The notes under the pieces are model-generated. The model was given only the letters and a program-made list of their open reading frames with translations, did no database searches and had not been told where the DNA came from. This document shows positions 38,681 through 47,445 of a DNA stretch of 64,000 nt, one piece after another (positions within the stretch are counted from its first letter, which is position 1; each line of letters starts with the position of its first letter). The position numbers and the translations under genes are program-made. Source of the stretch: Anabaena azotica FACHB-119. GTDB taxonomy: Bacteria > Cyanobacteriota > Cyanobacteriia > Cyanobacteriales > Nostocaceae. The stretch is from positions 1-64,000 of the forward strand of contig NZ_JACJSG010000037.1 in the NCBI RefSeq assembly GCF_014697625.1, written 5' to 3'.

Positions 38681-41338
38681 TTATACCGCTAAAATTAGTT
38701 GATTGCGATGAATGTGCAGAAGATGAAATTCTTCTTTACCAGCAATTGCTTCTAGCATAGATAGAATTTGTTCAGGACGCAACAGTACACCGTCGAGGCG
38801 ACAGCTACCCACATAACGCAAAACGGCTGTAGACTCAGCTTCGCTGTTATTGGTTGAGACTAATTCCAACTCAAACAAACGTGAGCGCAGATTTACGATT
38901 TGGCTCTTACCAGATTTGGTTGTCTGTTCATAGAGGATTTCGTCTGTTGCTAGAATTGCTTCTATCCAGTTGTGCCATTGTATAGATGACACTTCCCCTA
39001 CAACTGCTACTTTGATTACATACTCTGCCTTGTCTAGTATTTGGTTAGCGGCTGGGGATTTTAAATCTATCTGTGCCACACCATATATAGGTATGTCTTT
39101 GGGTAGTTCCGCAGTCAGTTTCTGCCTAAACGCATCTACCTCTGTTGGTATAGTTAATTCAAAATCCACTATCTCCCCACTGCTAGTGGCTCCCAAAGCT
39201 AAGGCGCTGGCTACAGCAATGCGAGGATTAGGATGAAAACCGCCAGTATAGGCAACTGGTAAACTCGCCCTTCTTACCACCCGGTCGAATAGACGCATTA
39301 AATCCAAGTGGCTAACTAAAGCCATGTCTCCTTGTTTCCCAAACCAAACTCGTAGGCGTTGAGTTTTGGTAGTGTTAGGCACAAATTCACCTGCAAATTG
39401 AGGAATTGCTGGCGGTTCAATGACGATATTGTGTCCGAAATCAGTGCCACATACGCCACAATGCGAACAACCTTCAAAAGAGCAGTCGGGGACAATTGCC
39501 GCTTCTAGAGCGCGTTGTAAGTCCTCTTGGAGCCACTTTTTATCGATGCCTGTATCTATATGATCCCAGGGGAGGGGAGTATCTAGGGATTGGGGACTGG
39601 GGACTGGGGACTGGGGATTGGGTAAAACTACTCCCTCATCTCCCTCATCTCCCTCATCTTCCCCAGCTACATGGAATAAATTCCACTCGCCGTTTTCTAC
39701 TTGGCGATATTTCCAATCTAAACCGGCTTCGGCGATCGCACCTCCCCAGGCAGTAAAAGCTTTATCTAAGCTGTCGTACCATGAATCCATGCCTGCACCT
39801 AGTTCCCAGGCTCTACGTAATACTTTACCCAATGAGCGATCGCCTCTCCCAATGAAGTCTTCCATTGCCGAGATGCGGACATCGGTGAAGTTGACTTTTA
39901 CCCCGCGTATCCGGCGAAATGCTTGACGCAGTAAGTTTTGCTTGCGTTTAAATTCTGCCGTCGCTACAGAATGCCATTGAAATGGGGTATGGGGTTTGGG
40001 TGTGAAGTTGGAAATTGTAATGTTGAAATTCAGGGGTCTTCTGCCTTTGGCTCTACATTCCCGTTGTAACCAACTTACTGTTTCTGCAATCCCTAAAACA
40101 TCGGCCTCTGTTTCCCCTGGTAAGCCGATCATAAAATATAACTTGATTTTATCCCAGCCTTGTTCCCAGGCTGTCTTGACACCTCTTAATAATTCTTCGT
40201 TGGTTAATCCTTTGTTGACTATATCTCGCATCCTTTGAGTACCGGCTTCTGGGGCAAAGGTAATGCTGCCTTGCCTTGTACCACCCAGGATGTTGGCGAT
40301 ATTCTCATCAAATCTATCTACTCTCTGACTAGGGAGAGATAAGGAAATATTTTCATTTTTTAACCTATTCTTAATTTCCATCCCCACTGCTGGCAGGGAT
40401 AGATAATCAGAACAACTCAGGGACAATAAGGAAAACTCATTATAACCAGTCGCCCGCATTCCCTGCTCGATGGCATCTACTACTTTCTCTGGTTCTACAT
40501 CCCTAGCAGGACGGGTGAGCATTCCTGGTTGACAGAAGCGACAGCCACGAGTACATCCACGCCGAATTTCTATTGTCAAGCGATCGTGTACAGTTTCTAC
40601 ATATGGCACAAGCCCAATGGAATAGGCGGGTATGGGAGTAGCGACTCGCCGCAAAATTCGTTTGGGTACATCTGGGCGTAGAGGTTCTACAGCACCGCTT
40701 GCTGTCATCTGGTAAAATTGCGGCACATACAAGCCTGGTATTTGTGCCAAGTCTTGGAGTAAATCTTGGCGACTCAATCCGGCTTTTTTACCCTCTTCTA
40801 ATATTAAGCCCATCTCTGGTAGGAGTTCTTCACCATCTCCCAAGGCGAAAAAGTCGAAGAAATCGGCGTAAGGTTCAGGATTTGATGTTGCTGTTTGTCC
40901 CCCAGCAAAAATTAGAGGGTAATTCCCTTGCAAGCGTTCTTGCCAAGTTAGGGGTATTCCCGCCAAATCCAACATTTCCAGAATGTTGGTGGCTCCCAAT
41001 TCGTAACTGAGACTAAAACCTAAAATATCAAATTCGCCTAGCGATCGCTTGGACTCGACAGCAAATAGGGGAGTATTAGTCGCCCTGAGTTTTGCTGCTA
41101 AGTCTGTCCCAGGTAAATAGGCGCGATCGCATAATTGTCGCGGTTGGGCATTCAGGATGTTATATAGGATGATATGCCCTAAATTGGATGCTCCGACCTC
41201 ATAAACTTCTGGATAAGTTAATACCCAGCGTATGGCGGCGGTATCCCAAGGTTTATGTACTGCTAGGCGTTCGTTACCTAAGTAACGCGCCGGCTTAAGA
41301 ATATCCGGTGTGATTAAGTTTTCAAATGCAATAGCCAC
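38681..41338 (-). CDS. B12-binding/radical SAM protein fused to DUF2344
   Basis: The 885-residue protein has a B12-binding-like N-terminal region, then a radical SAM core with the cluster motif RRGCTRGCRFCQPGMLTRPA (C-x3-C-x2-C). A CSHCGVCGTDFGHN segment and a C-terminal DUF2344 domain follow (LRVWFGKQGDMALVSHLDLMR). The fused family (TIGR03960 plus TIGR03936) is common in cyanobacteria and clostridia; its reaction is unknown. Between the core and DUF2344 an STRR array is read in frame, giving EDEGDEGDEG and NPQSPVPSPQS linkers. It is followed by rne on the same strand after 557 bp. Confidence 0.88.
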   Translation of the reverse strand: MAIAFENLITPDILKPARYLGNERLAVHKPWDTAAIRWVLTYPEVYEVGASNLGHIILYNILNAQPRQLCDRAYLPGTDLAAKLRATNTPLFAVESKRSLGEFDILGFSLSYELGATNILEMLDLAGIPLTWQERLQGNYPLIFAGGQTATSNPEPYADFFDFFALGDGEELLPEMGLILEEGKKAGLSRQDLLQDLAQIPGLYVPQFYQMTASGAVEPLRPDVPKRILRRVATPIPAYSIGLVPYVETVHDRLTIEIRRGCTRGCRFCQPGMLTRPARDVEPEKVVDAIEQGMRATGYNEFSLLSLSCSDYLSLPAVGMEIKNRLKNENISLSLPSQRVDRFDENIANILGGTRQGSITFAPEAGTQRMRDIVNKGLTNEELLRGVKTAWEQGWDKIKLYFMIGLPGETEADVLGIAETVSWLQRECRAKGRRPLNFNITISNFTPKPHTPFQWHSVATAEFKRKQNLLRQAFRRIRGVKVNFTDVRISAMEDFIGRGDRSLGKVLRRAWELGAGMDSWYDSLDKAFTAWGGAIAEAGLDWKYRQVENGEWNLFHVAGEDEGDEGDEGVVLPNPQSPVPSPQSLDTPLPWDHIDTGIDKKWLQEDLQRALEAAIVPDCSFEGCSHCGVCGTDFGHNIVIEPPAIPQFAGEFVPNTTKTQRLRVWFGKQGDMALVSHLDLMRLFDRVVRRASLPVAYTGGFHPNPRIAVASALALGATSSGEIVDFELTIPTEVDAFRQKLTAELPKDIPIYGVAQIDLKSPAANQILDKAEYVIKVAVVGEVSSIQWHNWIEAILATDEILYEQTTKSGKSQIVNLRSRLFELELVSTNNSEAESTAVLRYVGSCRLDGVLLRPEQILSMLEAIAGKEEFHLLHIHRNQLILAV
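39586..39664. repeat. STRR arrays inside a coding region
   Basis: GGGGACT units (39586-39622) and CTCATCTCC units (39631-39664) lie inside the radical SAM gene and keep its frame. The same units occur between genes elsewhere in this window. Confidence 0.85.
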
Positions 41339-41503
41339 TGTGCTAACTTCGAGCTACTTTAATTACAGCTACTCACCTCCAACATTAGCATTGATTAGCT
41401 CTTTCAACAGTGTCTACAGCAGCAACTTAGGACTCCTTTACAGAGAGTTGCTCTCAACCCCTGTCATTTGTTAACATTAAGTAACATATCTATAAGAAAA
41501 CTC

Positions 41504-41830
41504 TTATATTGCCAACTCTGCTTTGTGTTCAAAAATTTCAAAAACGCCGTCGAGTTGGGTTAGCTCAAAAATAATCCTGATAGCTGGGGAAACAGAGTAA
41601 AGTTGAAAACCCTTACCTAAGTTTTGAGCTAGTTTGAGCGCAGATACCAAAGCCATCAGTCCACAACTGTCTAAGGATTCAACATCGGCTAAATCCACAT
41701 ACAGGCTTGAGACATCCTCCTTTGTGAGAGTTGTAGTTAAGTCTCGTTCAAATTCCAAAGCATTAGTCGCATTCAGGCAACCATAAGGACGAATCACCTG
41801 AATATTCGGACTCTTCAGTACTGCTTGCAT
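41504..41830 (-). CDS. STAS-domain anti-sigma factor antagonist-like protein
   Basis: The 108-residue single STAS domain has IQVIRPYGCLNATNALEFER, VDLADVESLDSCGLMALVSA and FELTQLDGVFEIF. The DSCGL motif holds the serine that is phosphorylated in SpoIIAA-type proteins (partner-switching control). No kinase or phosphatase partner lies nearby, so its circuit is unknown. Upstream of it is a 470-bp spacer leading to a divergent small gene. Confidence 0.85.
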   Translation of the reverse strand: MQAVLKSPNIQVIRPYGCLNATNALEFERDLTTTLTKEDVSSLYVDLADVESLDSCGLMALVSALKLAQNLGKGFQLYSVSPAIRIIFELTQLDGVFEIFEHKAELAI

Positions 41831-42202
41831 ACAAAATCCTAATTAGAGTTACTGAATTGTGAAGCTTGAATTTATTTGAACATAAACTTTTTACCTTGAC
41901 ATCGACCATATGTCCTAACTCTCTTTGCTGAATCTTTATGTTTTTTGTGGGTATGTTTAAAGATTGTCCGAACTTCTTAAGCAATTGTGTCCATATATAC
42001 TTTTTTTTCAGGAAGCTTAAAAAAAAATCATCATAGCAAGCCCGATAAAAAAATCATTATCGAAGATTCTGCTGGAAAGCTCCTATCATTTGTCAGAAAG
42101 AGTTATTGAGCTATCTGTTAAGTAGCTATTTAACTGCTGAAATCAGCATGGATCTTCATCTCTTACCAAGGGTCAAGCAAGGAAGTATCTACTTAGTTAA
42201 GT

Positions 42203-42218
42203 TGTGATCTAAATCACA
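42203..42218. promoter_or_regulatory. Perfect CRP-type binding site
   Basis: TGTGATCTAAATCACA is an exact TGTGA-N6-TCACA palindrome, the consensus of cAMP receptor proteins including cyanobacterial SyCRP1/AnCrpA. It lies 82 bp upstream of the 68-residue gene at 42301. A partial half-site, GGATCACA, follows near 42234. The rest of the 41831-42300 spacer shows no gene. Confidence 0.65.
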
Positions 42219-42300
42219 AATATACGAACATTTGGATCACATTTTATACTTAACTCTATCTTAGATAATTAACTATTACTGAAAGTGGGTTTATACACCT

Positions 42301-42507
42301 ATGAGAACTAGATATGCAATTCGGCAATTGGTAGAAAAAGCTTTGGATATTAAAAAGTTAACTCCAGAGATAGAGGACGAAATTAATTCTGAGTTAACTG
42401 CAATGGGTCACATCTCTGATGTTGATTACGAAGCTCTAGAATTGTTAATGGCAGAGATGGATGCTGGACGTATTCAGCTAGTCCCTAGCTTTGGCTTGGG
42501 ATATTAA
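42301..42507 (+). CDS. Small conserved-looking protein of unknown function
   Basis: The 68-residue acidic, helical protein reads MRTRYAIRQLVEKALDIKKL, TPEIEDEINSELTAMG, then YEALELLMAEMDAGRIQLVP. It starts at ATG 42301, preceded by GAAAGTGGG. It resembles small cyanobacterial proteins with no assigned role. A perfect CRP-type site 82 bp upstream suggests control by cAMP; this is inference. No partner gene is evident. Confidence 0.7.
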   Translation: MRTRYAIRQLVEKALDIKKLTPEIEDEINSELTAMGHISDVDYEALELLMAEMDAGRIQLVPSFGLGY

Positions 42508-42722
42508 ATCTCCTCGTTTTTGTAGCGGTTTTCTCTATAAAAACTTAATTTTTGCAACAATTAGTAACACTAAGATTCATAAAATTTTACATTTTTGGCA
42601 ACAATCAAGCTTCAATCACCAGCAAAGTGTAATTACTCATAAATGGCTGTGGTGATTTAGCTCCCTAGTGTGGCGTAAACTGTGCTAATGAGCATCCACT
42701 ATTTCCTTAGTCATAAGCCATC

Positions 42723-43895
42723 ATGCAGTTTGCCAAACGTTTAGAAAAAATTCCTCCTTATTTGTTCGCTGAGATTAACCGTAAACGGGAAGCACTTATC
42801 GCCCAAGGAGTTGACATCATTAATATAGGAGTAGGTGATCCTGATAAGCCAACACCTGCTCATATTATCCAAGCGTTGCATGAGGCCATTGAAGACCCTT
42901 CTACCCACAACTATCCACCCTATGAAGGTACGCAAGAATTTCGCGAAGCAGCCGTTAAGTGGATGAAACGGCGGTTTGGGGTGGATAGTTTAAATCCAAA
43001 TACAGAAGTTATCTCATCTATTGGTTCCAAAGAAGCAATACACAATACTTTCTTGGCGTTTGTGGAAGCAGGCGACTACACATTGATACCAGATCCTGGT
43101 TATCCTGTGTATCGCACTTCTACAATTTTTGCTGGGGGCGAACCTTTTGTGATGCCTCTAAAGGCAGAAAATAAATTTTTACCTGATTTAAATATTATTC
43201 CTGAAGAAATCGCCCGTAAAGCCAAATTATTATGGATTAATTACCCCAACAATCCCACCGGAGCTATAGCAACGCTAGAATTTTTGTCAGAATTAGTGGC
43301 TTTTTGTCAACAATATAATATTTTGTTATGCCATGACCATGCTTATTCGGAAATGGCATACGATGGCTACAAACCGCCTAGTATCTTGCAAATTCCTGGT
43401 GCTAAAGATATTGGCATTGAGTTCCACAGTTTGTCAAAATCCTATAACATGACAGGCTGGCGAATTGGCTTTGCAGTGGGAAATGCCCATGCTATTAAGG
43501 GATTGAGTCAAGTAAAAACGAATATTGATTCTGGTGTATTTAAAGCCATTCAAAAAGCAGCGATCGCAGCCTACGCCACCGATGAAGTAGAACTACAAGC
43601 CCTGATGTCAGTTTACCAAAATCGCCGCGACATCATCGTCAAAGGCTTGCAATCTTTAGGATGGCCTATCGAACCACCCAAAGCAACGCTTTATGTATGG
43701 GTTCCCGTACCTCCTGGCTACACCTCAACAGAATTTGCAAATCTACTACTAGATAAATGTGGTATCGTCGTTCCCCCAGGCATTGGCTACGGTGCATCAG
43801 GAGAAGGTTATTTTAGAATAGCCCTCACCATATCCGACGAACGTTTACATGAAGCCATTCAACGAATGCGCGATGCGGGAATTAGGTTTAGTTAG
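42723..43895 (+). CDS. PLP-dependent aminotransferase, probably LL-diaminopimelate aminotransferase type
   Basis: This 390-residue class I/II aminotransferase has IINIGVGDPDKPTP at the N-terminus, YPPYEGTQEFREAAVKW, and NYPNNPTGAIA. The PLP lysine is in FHSLSKSYNMTGWRIGFAVG. The sequence is close to enzymes annotated as LL-diaminopimelate aminotransferase (lysine/peptidoglycan precursor synthesis) in cyanobacteria. An aspartate or other amino-acid specificity cannot be excluded from sequence alone, so no symbol is given. Long STRR arrays follow its stop codon. Confidence 0.8.
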   Translation: MQFAKRLEKIPPYLFAEINRKREALIAQGVDIINIGVGDPDKPTPAHIIQALHEAIEDPSTHNYPPYEGTQEFREAAVKWMKRRFGVDSLNPNTEVISSIGSKEAIHNTFLAFVEAGDYTLIPDPGYPVYRTSTIFAGGEPFVMPLKAENKFLPDLNIIPEEIARKAKLLWINYPNNPTGAIATLEFLSELVAFCQQYNILLCHDHAYSEMAYDGYKPPSILQIPGAKDIGIEFHSLSKSYNMTGWRIGFAVGNAHAIKGLSQVKTNIDSGVFKAIQKAAIAAYATDEVELQALMSVYQNRRDIIVKGLQSLGWPIEPPKATLYVWVPVPPGYTSTEFANLLLDKCGIVVPPGIGYGASGEGYFRIALTISDERLHEAIQRMRDAGIRFS

Positions 43896-44125
43896 TTGAC
43901 AGTTGACAGTTGACAGGTGACAGGTGACAGTTATCAGTTATCAGTTATCAGTTATCAGTTGACAGGTGACAGGTGACAGGTGACAGGTGAGAGTTACTAT
44001 TCTCCCTCATCTCCCTATTCCCCTCCTCTTAGGGGTTAGGGGTGGGTTACTCCCACATCTCCCACATCTCCCACATCTTCCACATCTCCCCCCACTCCCA
44101 CATCTCCCTCATCTCATCTCCCCCA
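43893..44125. repeat. Long STRR block (TTGACAG, TTATCAG, AGGTGAC, CACATCTCC units)
   Basis: About 230 bp made almost only of heptamer-type tandem repeats: TTGACAG and TTATCAG (43893-43962), AGGTGAC (to about 43990), then CTCCCAC/ATCTCCC units. It fills the gap between the aminotransferase and the next convergent gene. Confidence 0.85.
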
Positions 44126-44129
44126 CTCC

Positions 44130-44471
44130 CTACTCTTCCTGATATGCTTGCCAAACTTGCCCAATAAACTGATGCAGTTGCTGTTTAGCGGCTGGGTCTG
44201 GTTCTGATTTGGGTTCTTTAACTAAAATCTGTCCCAGAAGGGTGATGACTTCTGTATCTAGAGCGTGGCGAAATAGGTGAATAGGCCACAGTAGGTCAGA
44301 TCCATCTCTCAAATCAGTTATGATTGACTGTTCTTCGGCGTGAGTGACCAGCAGTAAAGGGCGTACCCAGCATAATTGACGGGAAACCACAACTTGAATC
44401 ACTTCTGCATACAAATTCCGCTCACCATGCTCTAAAGACACAATTTGTCCAGGTTGAAAGTCGAGACTCAT
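44130..44471 (-). CDS. Hypothetical cyanobacterial protein
   Basis: Unrecognised 113-residue protein from ATG at 44471 (MSLDFQPGQIVSLEHGERNL). The first half, with YAEVIQVV and CWVRPLLLV, suggests a small beta-barrel. The second half is helical (LWPIHLFRHALDTEVITLLG, then QQLHQFIGQVWQAY). A longer frame to 44516 would read through the region just outside the TnpB element, so the shorter start is preferred. It lies 50 bp downstream of the tnpB stop on the same strand. Confidence 0.65.
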   Translation of the reverse strand: MSLDFQPGQIVSLEHGERNLYAEVIQVVVSRQLCWVRPLLLVTHAEEQSIITDLRDGSDLLWPIHLFRHALDTEVITLLGQILVKEPKSEPDPAAKQQLHQFIGQVWQAYQEE

Positions 44472-44520
44472 GTCCTTAAATTTGCAGATTGCTTTTCTCT
44501 TTATTTTATAAAGCAAACTA

Positions 44521-44549
44521 CCTACGCTCCCGCAAGCGGTGAGCGTAGG
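44521..44549 (-). other. Strong hairpin at the tnpB 3' end (candidate element right end / omega-RNA scaffold)
   Basis: CCTACGCTC and GAGCGTAGG arms with an inner CCGC-AA-GCGG continue into a nearly 13-bp stem. It covers the last codons and stop of tnpB. In IS200/IS605-type elements a structured guide (omega) RNA overlaps the tnpB 3' end and right end; the guide would start just outside, near 44520 reading down. The RNA boundary is inferred. Confidence 0.5.
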
Positions 44550-45769
44550 CTTTTAAGTAGCCCTGAACTGTCTGTACTGAGATTACAACACAAACAGTTC
44601 GAGCCTCTGGGCGAGTTTACAAGATTCACCCCCTTCGGGTTCGCAGTTGCCTGCGGAGGGAAACCCTCCCGCAGCACTGTCTCACCAATAGCAGCAATAT
44701 TCTTTGCTCCATTAAAATCAGCATCACCACTCCAAGAGCAAGCCTCATTAGTGCATTTGAAACGTTTATCAGAGCGCAGTCCAATATGTAGGCATTGATG
44801 GCAAGTAAGACTAGTCCAAGCTGGAGGAACAGCAATTACTTCTACTCCAAATTGGATACCTTTATATTCCAAAAAAGAACGCAATTGGAAAAAAGACCAA
44901 GAATTAGAACGCCTACGTTCTGTTTTACTTCTTGGTTTTTGATTGGTTCTTTCACGAATACCTGTCAAGTCTTCAATTGCTACTACTGCATGATTTTTTA
45001 ATGCGGACTGAATAATGGACTTGCTAATTTTGTGGTTTAGCCATTGCTGATATCTTCTCTCCCTGCCCGACAACCGTTTCAAGATATTTCTAGCTCTACG
45101 TCTAGTCGATCTTGTGCCTTTCGTAGCTTTTTTCTGGAGAGAACTTCTCACTCTGGAAAACTTGTCTCTAACATTGTTGATTTGCTTTCCATCCCACTTA
45201 TCCCCATTGCTAGTTACAGCAATGTCTCTGCGACCAAAATCGACACCAATCACTTTATTAGATTTGATTGGTGTTGGGGAATCGTCTTTAATTTGAATGT
45301 GGATATAGTAGTTACCATCACGATGTTTACATAACTGTGCTGATGTCGGTTTTCTACCTTTTAATTTACCTCTTTGATAATTACCAGCATCAATCTTGAT
45401 GTGTTCCCTACCGTTCATTAAAGTCAAACTAACAGTCCAGTCTTTCTCTCTAAATGAGAAAATTCTCGCATCATAATCAGCCGATGTTGGTTTAAATGTT
45501 TTAACTGGCTTGTCTTTAAGTTTTGCAGTTTTGCGATTAGCCCCAACTCTGGCGCAAGCACGAACAGCTAAATTTGCACTTAACCCAAACAAAGCACTAA
45601 TCTCGTTGTAAACCAGATTTTGAATAGTCATCTTACTGGTTATCTGAGGTTTAACTTTCTGATTGGCGTAGTTACACGCATCAGCAAAAGCCCTTAATAC
45701 CAGTTCGATTTCTTCTACCTGTTTTTTAGAGGGGTTGAGTTTGCAAACTAGCGTCAGCACTTGTTCCAT
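44522..45769 (-). CDS. tnpB: TnpB RNA-guided nuclease, apparently intact, no tnpA
   Basis: TnpB protein of 415 residues from ATG at 45769 (MEQVLTLVCKLNPSKKQVEE); a longer frame to 45841 adds a non-homologous leader. RuvC residues are all present: Asp177 (IGVDFGRRDIAV), Glu266 (VAIEDLTGIRER) and Asp351 (GDADFNGAKNIA). The zinc finger Cys323/326/339/344 is intact. TnpB cuts DNA matching a guide from the element end and helps the element persist. No tnpA transposase or serine recombinase is nearby, so the element is non-autonomous or dependent on a copy elsewhere. Confidence 0.92.
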   Translation of the reverse strand: MEQVLTLVCKLNPSKKQVEEIELVLRAFADACNYANQKVKPQITSKMTIQNLVYNEISALFGLSANLAVRACARVGANRKTAKLKDKPVKTFKPTSADYDARIFSFREKDWTVSLTLMNGREHIKIDAGNYQRGKLKGRKPTSAQLCKHRDGNYYIHIQIKDDSPTPIKSNKVIGVDFGRRDIAVTSNGDKWDGKQINNVRDKFSRVRSSLQKKATKGTRSTRRRARNILKRLSGRERRYQQWLNHKISKSIIQSALKNHAVVAIEDLTGIRERTNQKPRSKTERRRSNSWSFFQLRSFLEYKGIQFGVEVIAVPPAWTSLTCHQCLHIGLRSDKRFKCTNEACSWSGDADFNGAKNIAAIGETVLREGFPPQATANPKGVNLVNSPRGSNCLCCNLSTDSSGLLKSLRSPLAGA

Positions 45770-45834
45770 TAGGCGCAACCTAATCACCCGTGAATATAAT
45801 ACATCAAAATAGTCGTGTTGTATCAAAAATGTAT

Positions 45835-46000
45835 TTGGCAAAAACGAGGGCTGCCTCTCTCCCTGTCAAGCCTGCGGTTTGATTTGGTCAAGAGGCGTTA
45901 CCCTTCGGGAAGCAAGCTACGTTTTTGCCCCGCAATTCCTCAAGGGCGCTGACCCTATCGGGTTCAGTGTGAGCCTCCTTGCGGCAATAGGTGAATATGA
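45835..46000. repeat. Inverted-repeat-rich region upstream of tnpB
   Basis: GGCAAAAACG at 45837-45846 pairs with CGTTTTTGCC near 45921-45930. Between and beyond are further short palindromes. It could include the left end of the tnpB element or be dispersed cyanobacterial repeats. No ORF was called between here and clpS. Confidence 0.45.
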
Positions 46001-46198
46001 GGTATTATGATAAAAATATACTGTAAAAATTTTGCAGTATACTCGGTAATTTGGTTTTGCCGAAACACAAATAATGGCAAGAAAATTTTTCATGCCATAG
46101 ATTTATGTTGAAAATGTTATAGAATGAGTAGATAACTGTTATGCGATCGCCTAACAGATGATCTGTTGTAGTAATTACCAAAACTAAGAGCAAGAGCT

Positions 46199-46480
46199 GT
46201 GTCAGTCGAAACCATTGAGAAGCGTTCCACATCCCGCAAGCTCGCGCCTCGGTATCGCGTTTTGCTCCATAACGACAACTACAACTCTATGGAGTATGTG
46301 GTGCAAGTGCTAATGACCACCGTGCCGAGCCTTACCCAGCCCCAAGCAGTCAGCATCATGATGGAAGCCCACACCAATGGGCTAGCCTTAGTCATTACCT
46401 GCGCTCAAGAACACGCAGAATTTTACTGCGAAACCCTCAAAACTCACGGTCTAAGTAGCACAATAGAACCTGATGAATAA
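46199..46480 (+). CDS. clpS: ATP-dependent Clp protease adaptor ClpS
   Basis: The 93-residue adaptor gives N-end-rule substrates to ClpAP/ClpCP. It has the core YRVLLHNDNYNSMEYVVQVL, the residues that hold the N-degron, then MMEAHTNGLALVITCAQEHAE. The start is GTG 46199; the N-terminal tail is flexible as in the family. Cyanobacteria often have two ClpS paralogues, and which one this is cannot be told here. Confidence 0.93.
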   Translation: MSVETIEKRSTSRKLAPRYRVLLHNDNYNSMEYVVQVLMTTVPSLTQPQAVSIMMEAHTNGLALVITCAQEHAEFYCETLKTHGLSSTIEPDE

Positions 46481-46565
46481 GCTATGGCGCTATTAAGTTA
46501 CCCAATCATAAGGTTTGCTGACAGTTGACGGTTAAATGTTAACTGTCAACAACCAACCAAAGAAG

Positions 46566-47402
46566 ATGTACAAATTAGATAGATTTGAGATATTAGCCCA
46601 GCGTCCTGCCCCCATTAGGCTGGGTTATTTTATATTCGCTTTACTATTATTATGGTTGCCCTTAGCTGCACCAATTTACTTATTAGTACGTGATGCTAAT
46701 TTAGCCAGTATCTTGACAATAGTATTGTTATATGGAGATTTTATTTTTCTGCTCAGGCTATGGGGTAAAAAAGTCTATCAGCAACCGCACATACTTTGGC
46801 ATTATGGCTTACAGTTCACAAGGCGTAACGGTGTAGAACTGCTGTGTGGCTTGGCTTTGGGTTTAGTTAACATTCTCATTTTATTTGGGATAGAAGGTGC
46901 TTTGGGTTGGCTAAGATGGCAACAACCCACAATCTTTATACTCAAGATAATTTTGGAAGGCTTTTTCGTCGGTTTAGGTGTGGGGTTTGCGGAAGAATTA
47001 TTATTTCGCGGTTGGTTATTGAATGAGTTGGAACGAGATTACAGTCCTACCTGGGCATTATGGATAGATGCAGTTACCTTTGCCGCATTACACTTTATTA
47101 AACCATTAGAAGCGATTATTCATACCCTACCCCAATTTCCAGCTTTGGTATTGTTGGGGTTAACGCAGGTATGGGGTAAGCGCTGGCGTAGGGGACGTTT
47201 GGGTTTACCAATTGGCTTACACGGTGGCTTAGTGTGGGGATATTACATAATTAATGTGGGAGGATTAATTCAATATTCTGGACAAGTTCCTGACTGGGTG
47301 ACAGGAGTGAATAATAATCCTTTGCAAGGAGTAATGGGGGTAATGTTTATGGCTGTACTTGCATTGTGGATGCAAAAACAGAGCTTGAAAGTACCTCGTT
47401 AA
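46566..47402 (+). CDS. CPBP-family intramembrane glutamic endopeptidase
   Basis: This 278-residue membrane protein has about eight spans and the CPBP/Abi motifs: EELLFRGWLL (EExxxR), FAALHFIKP (FxxxH) and LPIGLHGGLVWGYY (HxxxN-like position). Relatives cleave prenylated or other membrane peptides or act in bacteriocin immunity; the substrate here is unknown. ATG 46566 (MYKLDRF), after AAAGAAG, is preferred over ATG 46536, whose first ten codons come from a TGACAGTT-type repeat. Confidence 0.85.
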   Translation: MYKLDRFEILAQRPAPIRLGYFIFALLLLWLPLAAPIYLLVRDANLASILTIVLLYGDFIFLLRLWGKKVYQQPHILWHYGLQFTRRNGVELLCGLALGLVNILILFGIEGALGWLRWQQPTIFILKIILEGFFVGLGVGFAEELLFRGWLLNELERDYSPTWALWIDAVTFAALHFIKPLEAIIHTLPQFPALVLLGLTQVWGKRWRRGRLGLPIGLHGGLVWGYYIINVGGLIQYSGQVPDWVTGVNNNPLQGVMGVMFMAVLALWMQKQSLKVPR

Positions 47403-47445
47403 CGCACCTTTTTCATAAAGAAGGATTGAAAATTTCTGGCGATCG

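Noticed and set aside
41763-41984. 73-codon minus-strand ORF
   Set aside because: Overlaps the STAS gene start in another frame; no protein-like pattern.
43893-44125. Tandem arrays that could be mistaken for CRISPR
   Set aside because: Units are 7 bp in direct tandem without unique spacers, so they are STRRs.
46005-46232. 75-codon minus-strand ORF
   Set aside because: Runs into the well-supported clpS start on the other strand; the hydrophobic stretch seems accidental.
46536-46565. Upstream start for the CPBP protease
   Set aside because: The extra ten codons derive from a TGACAGTT-type repeat; ATG 46566 has a better ribosome site and fits the family.
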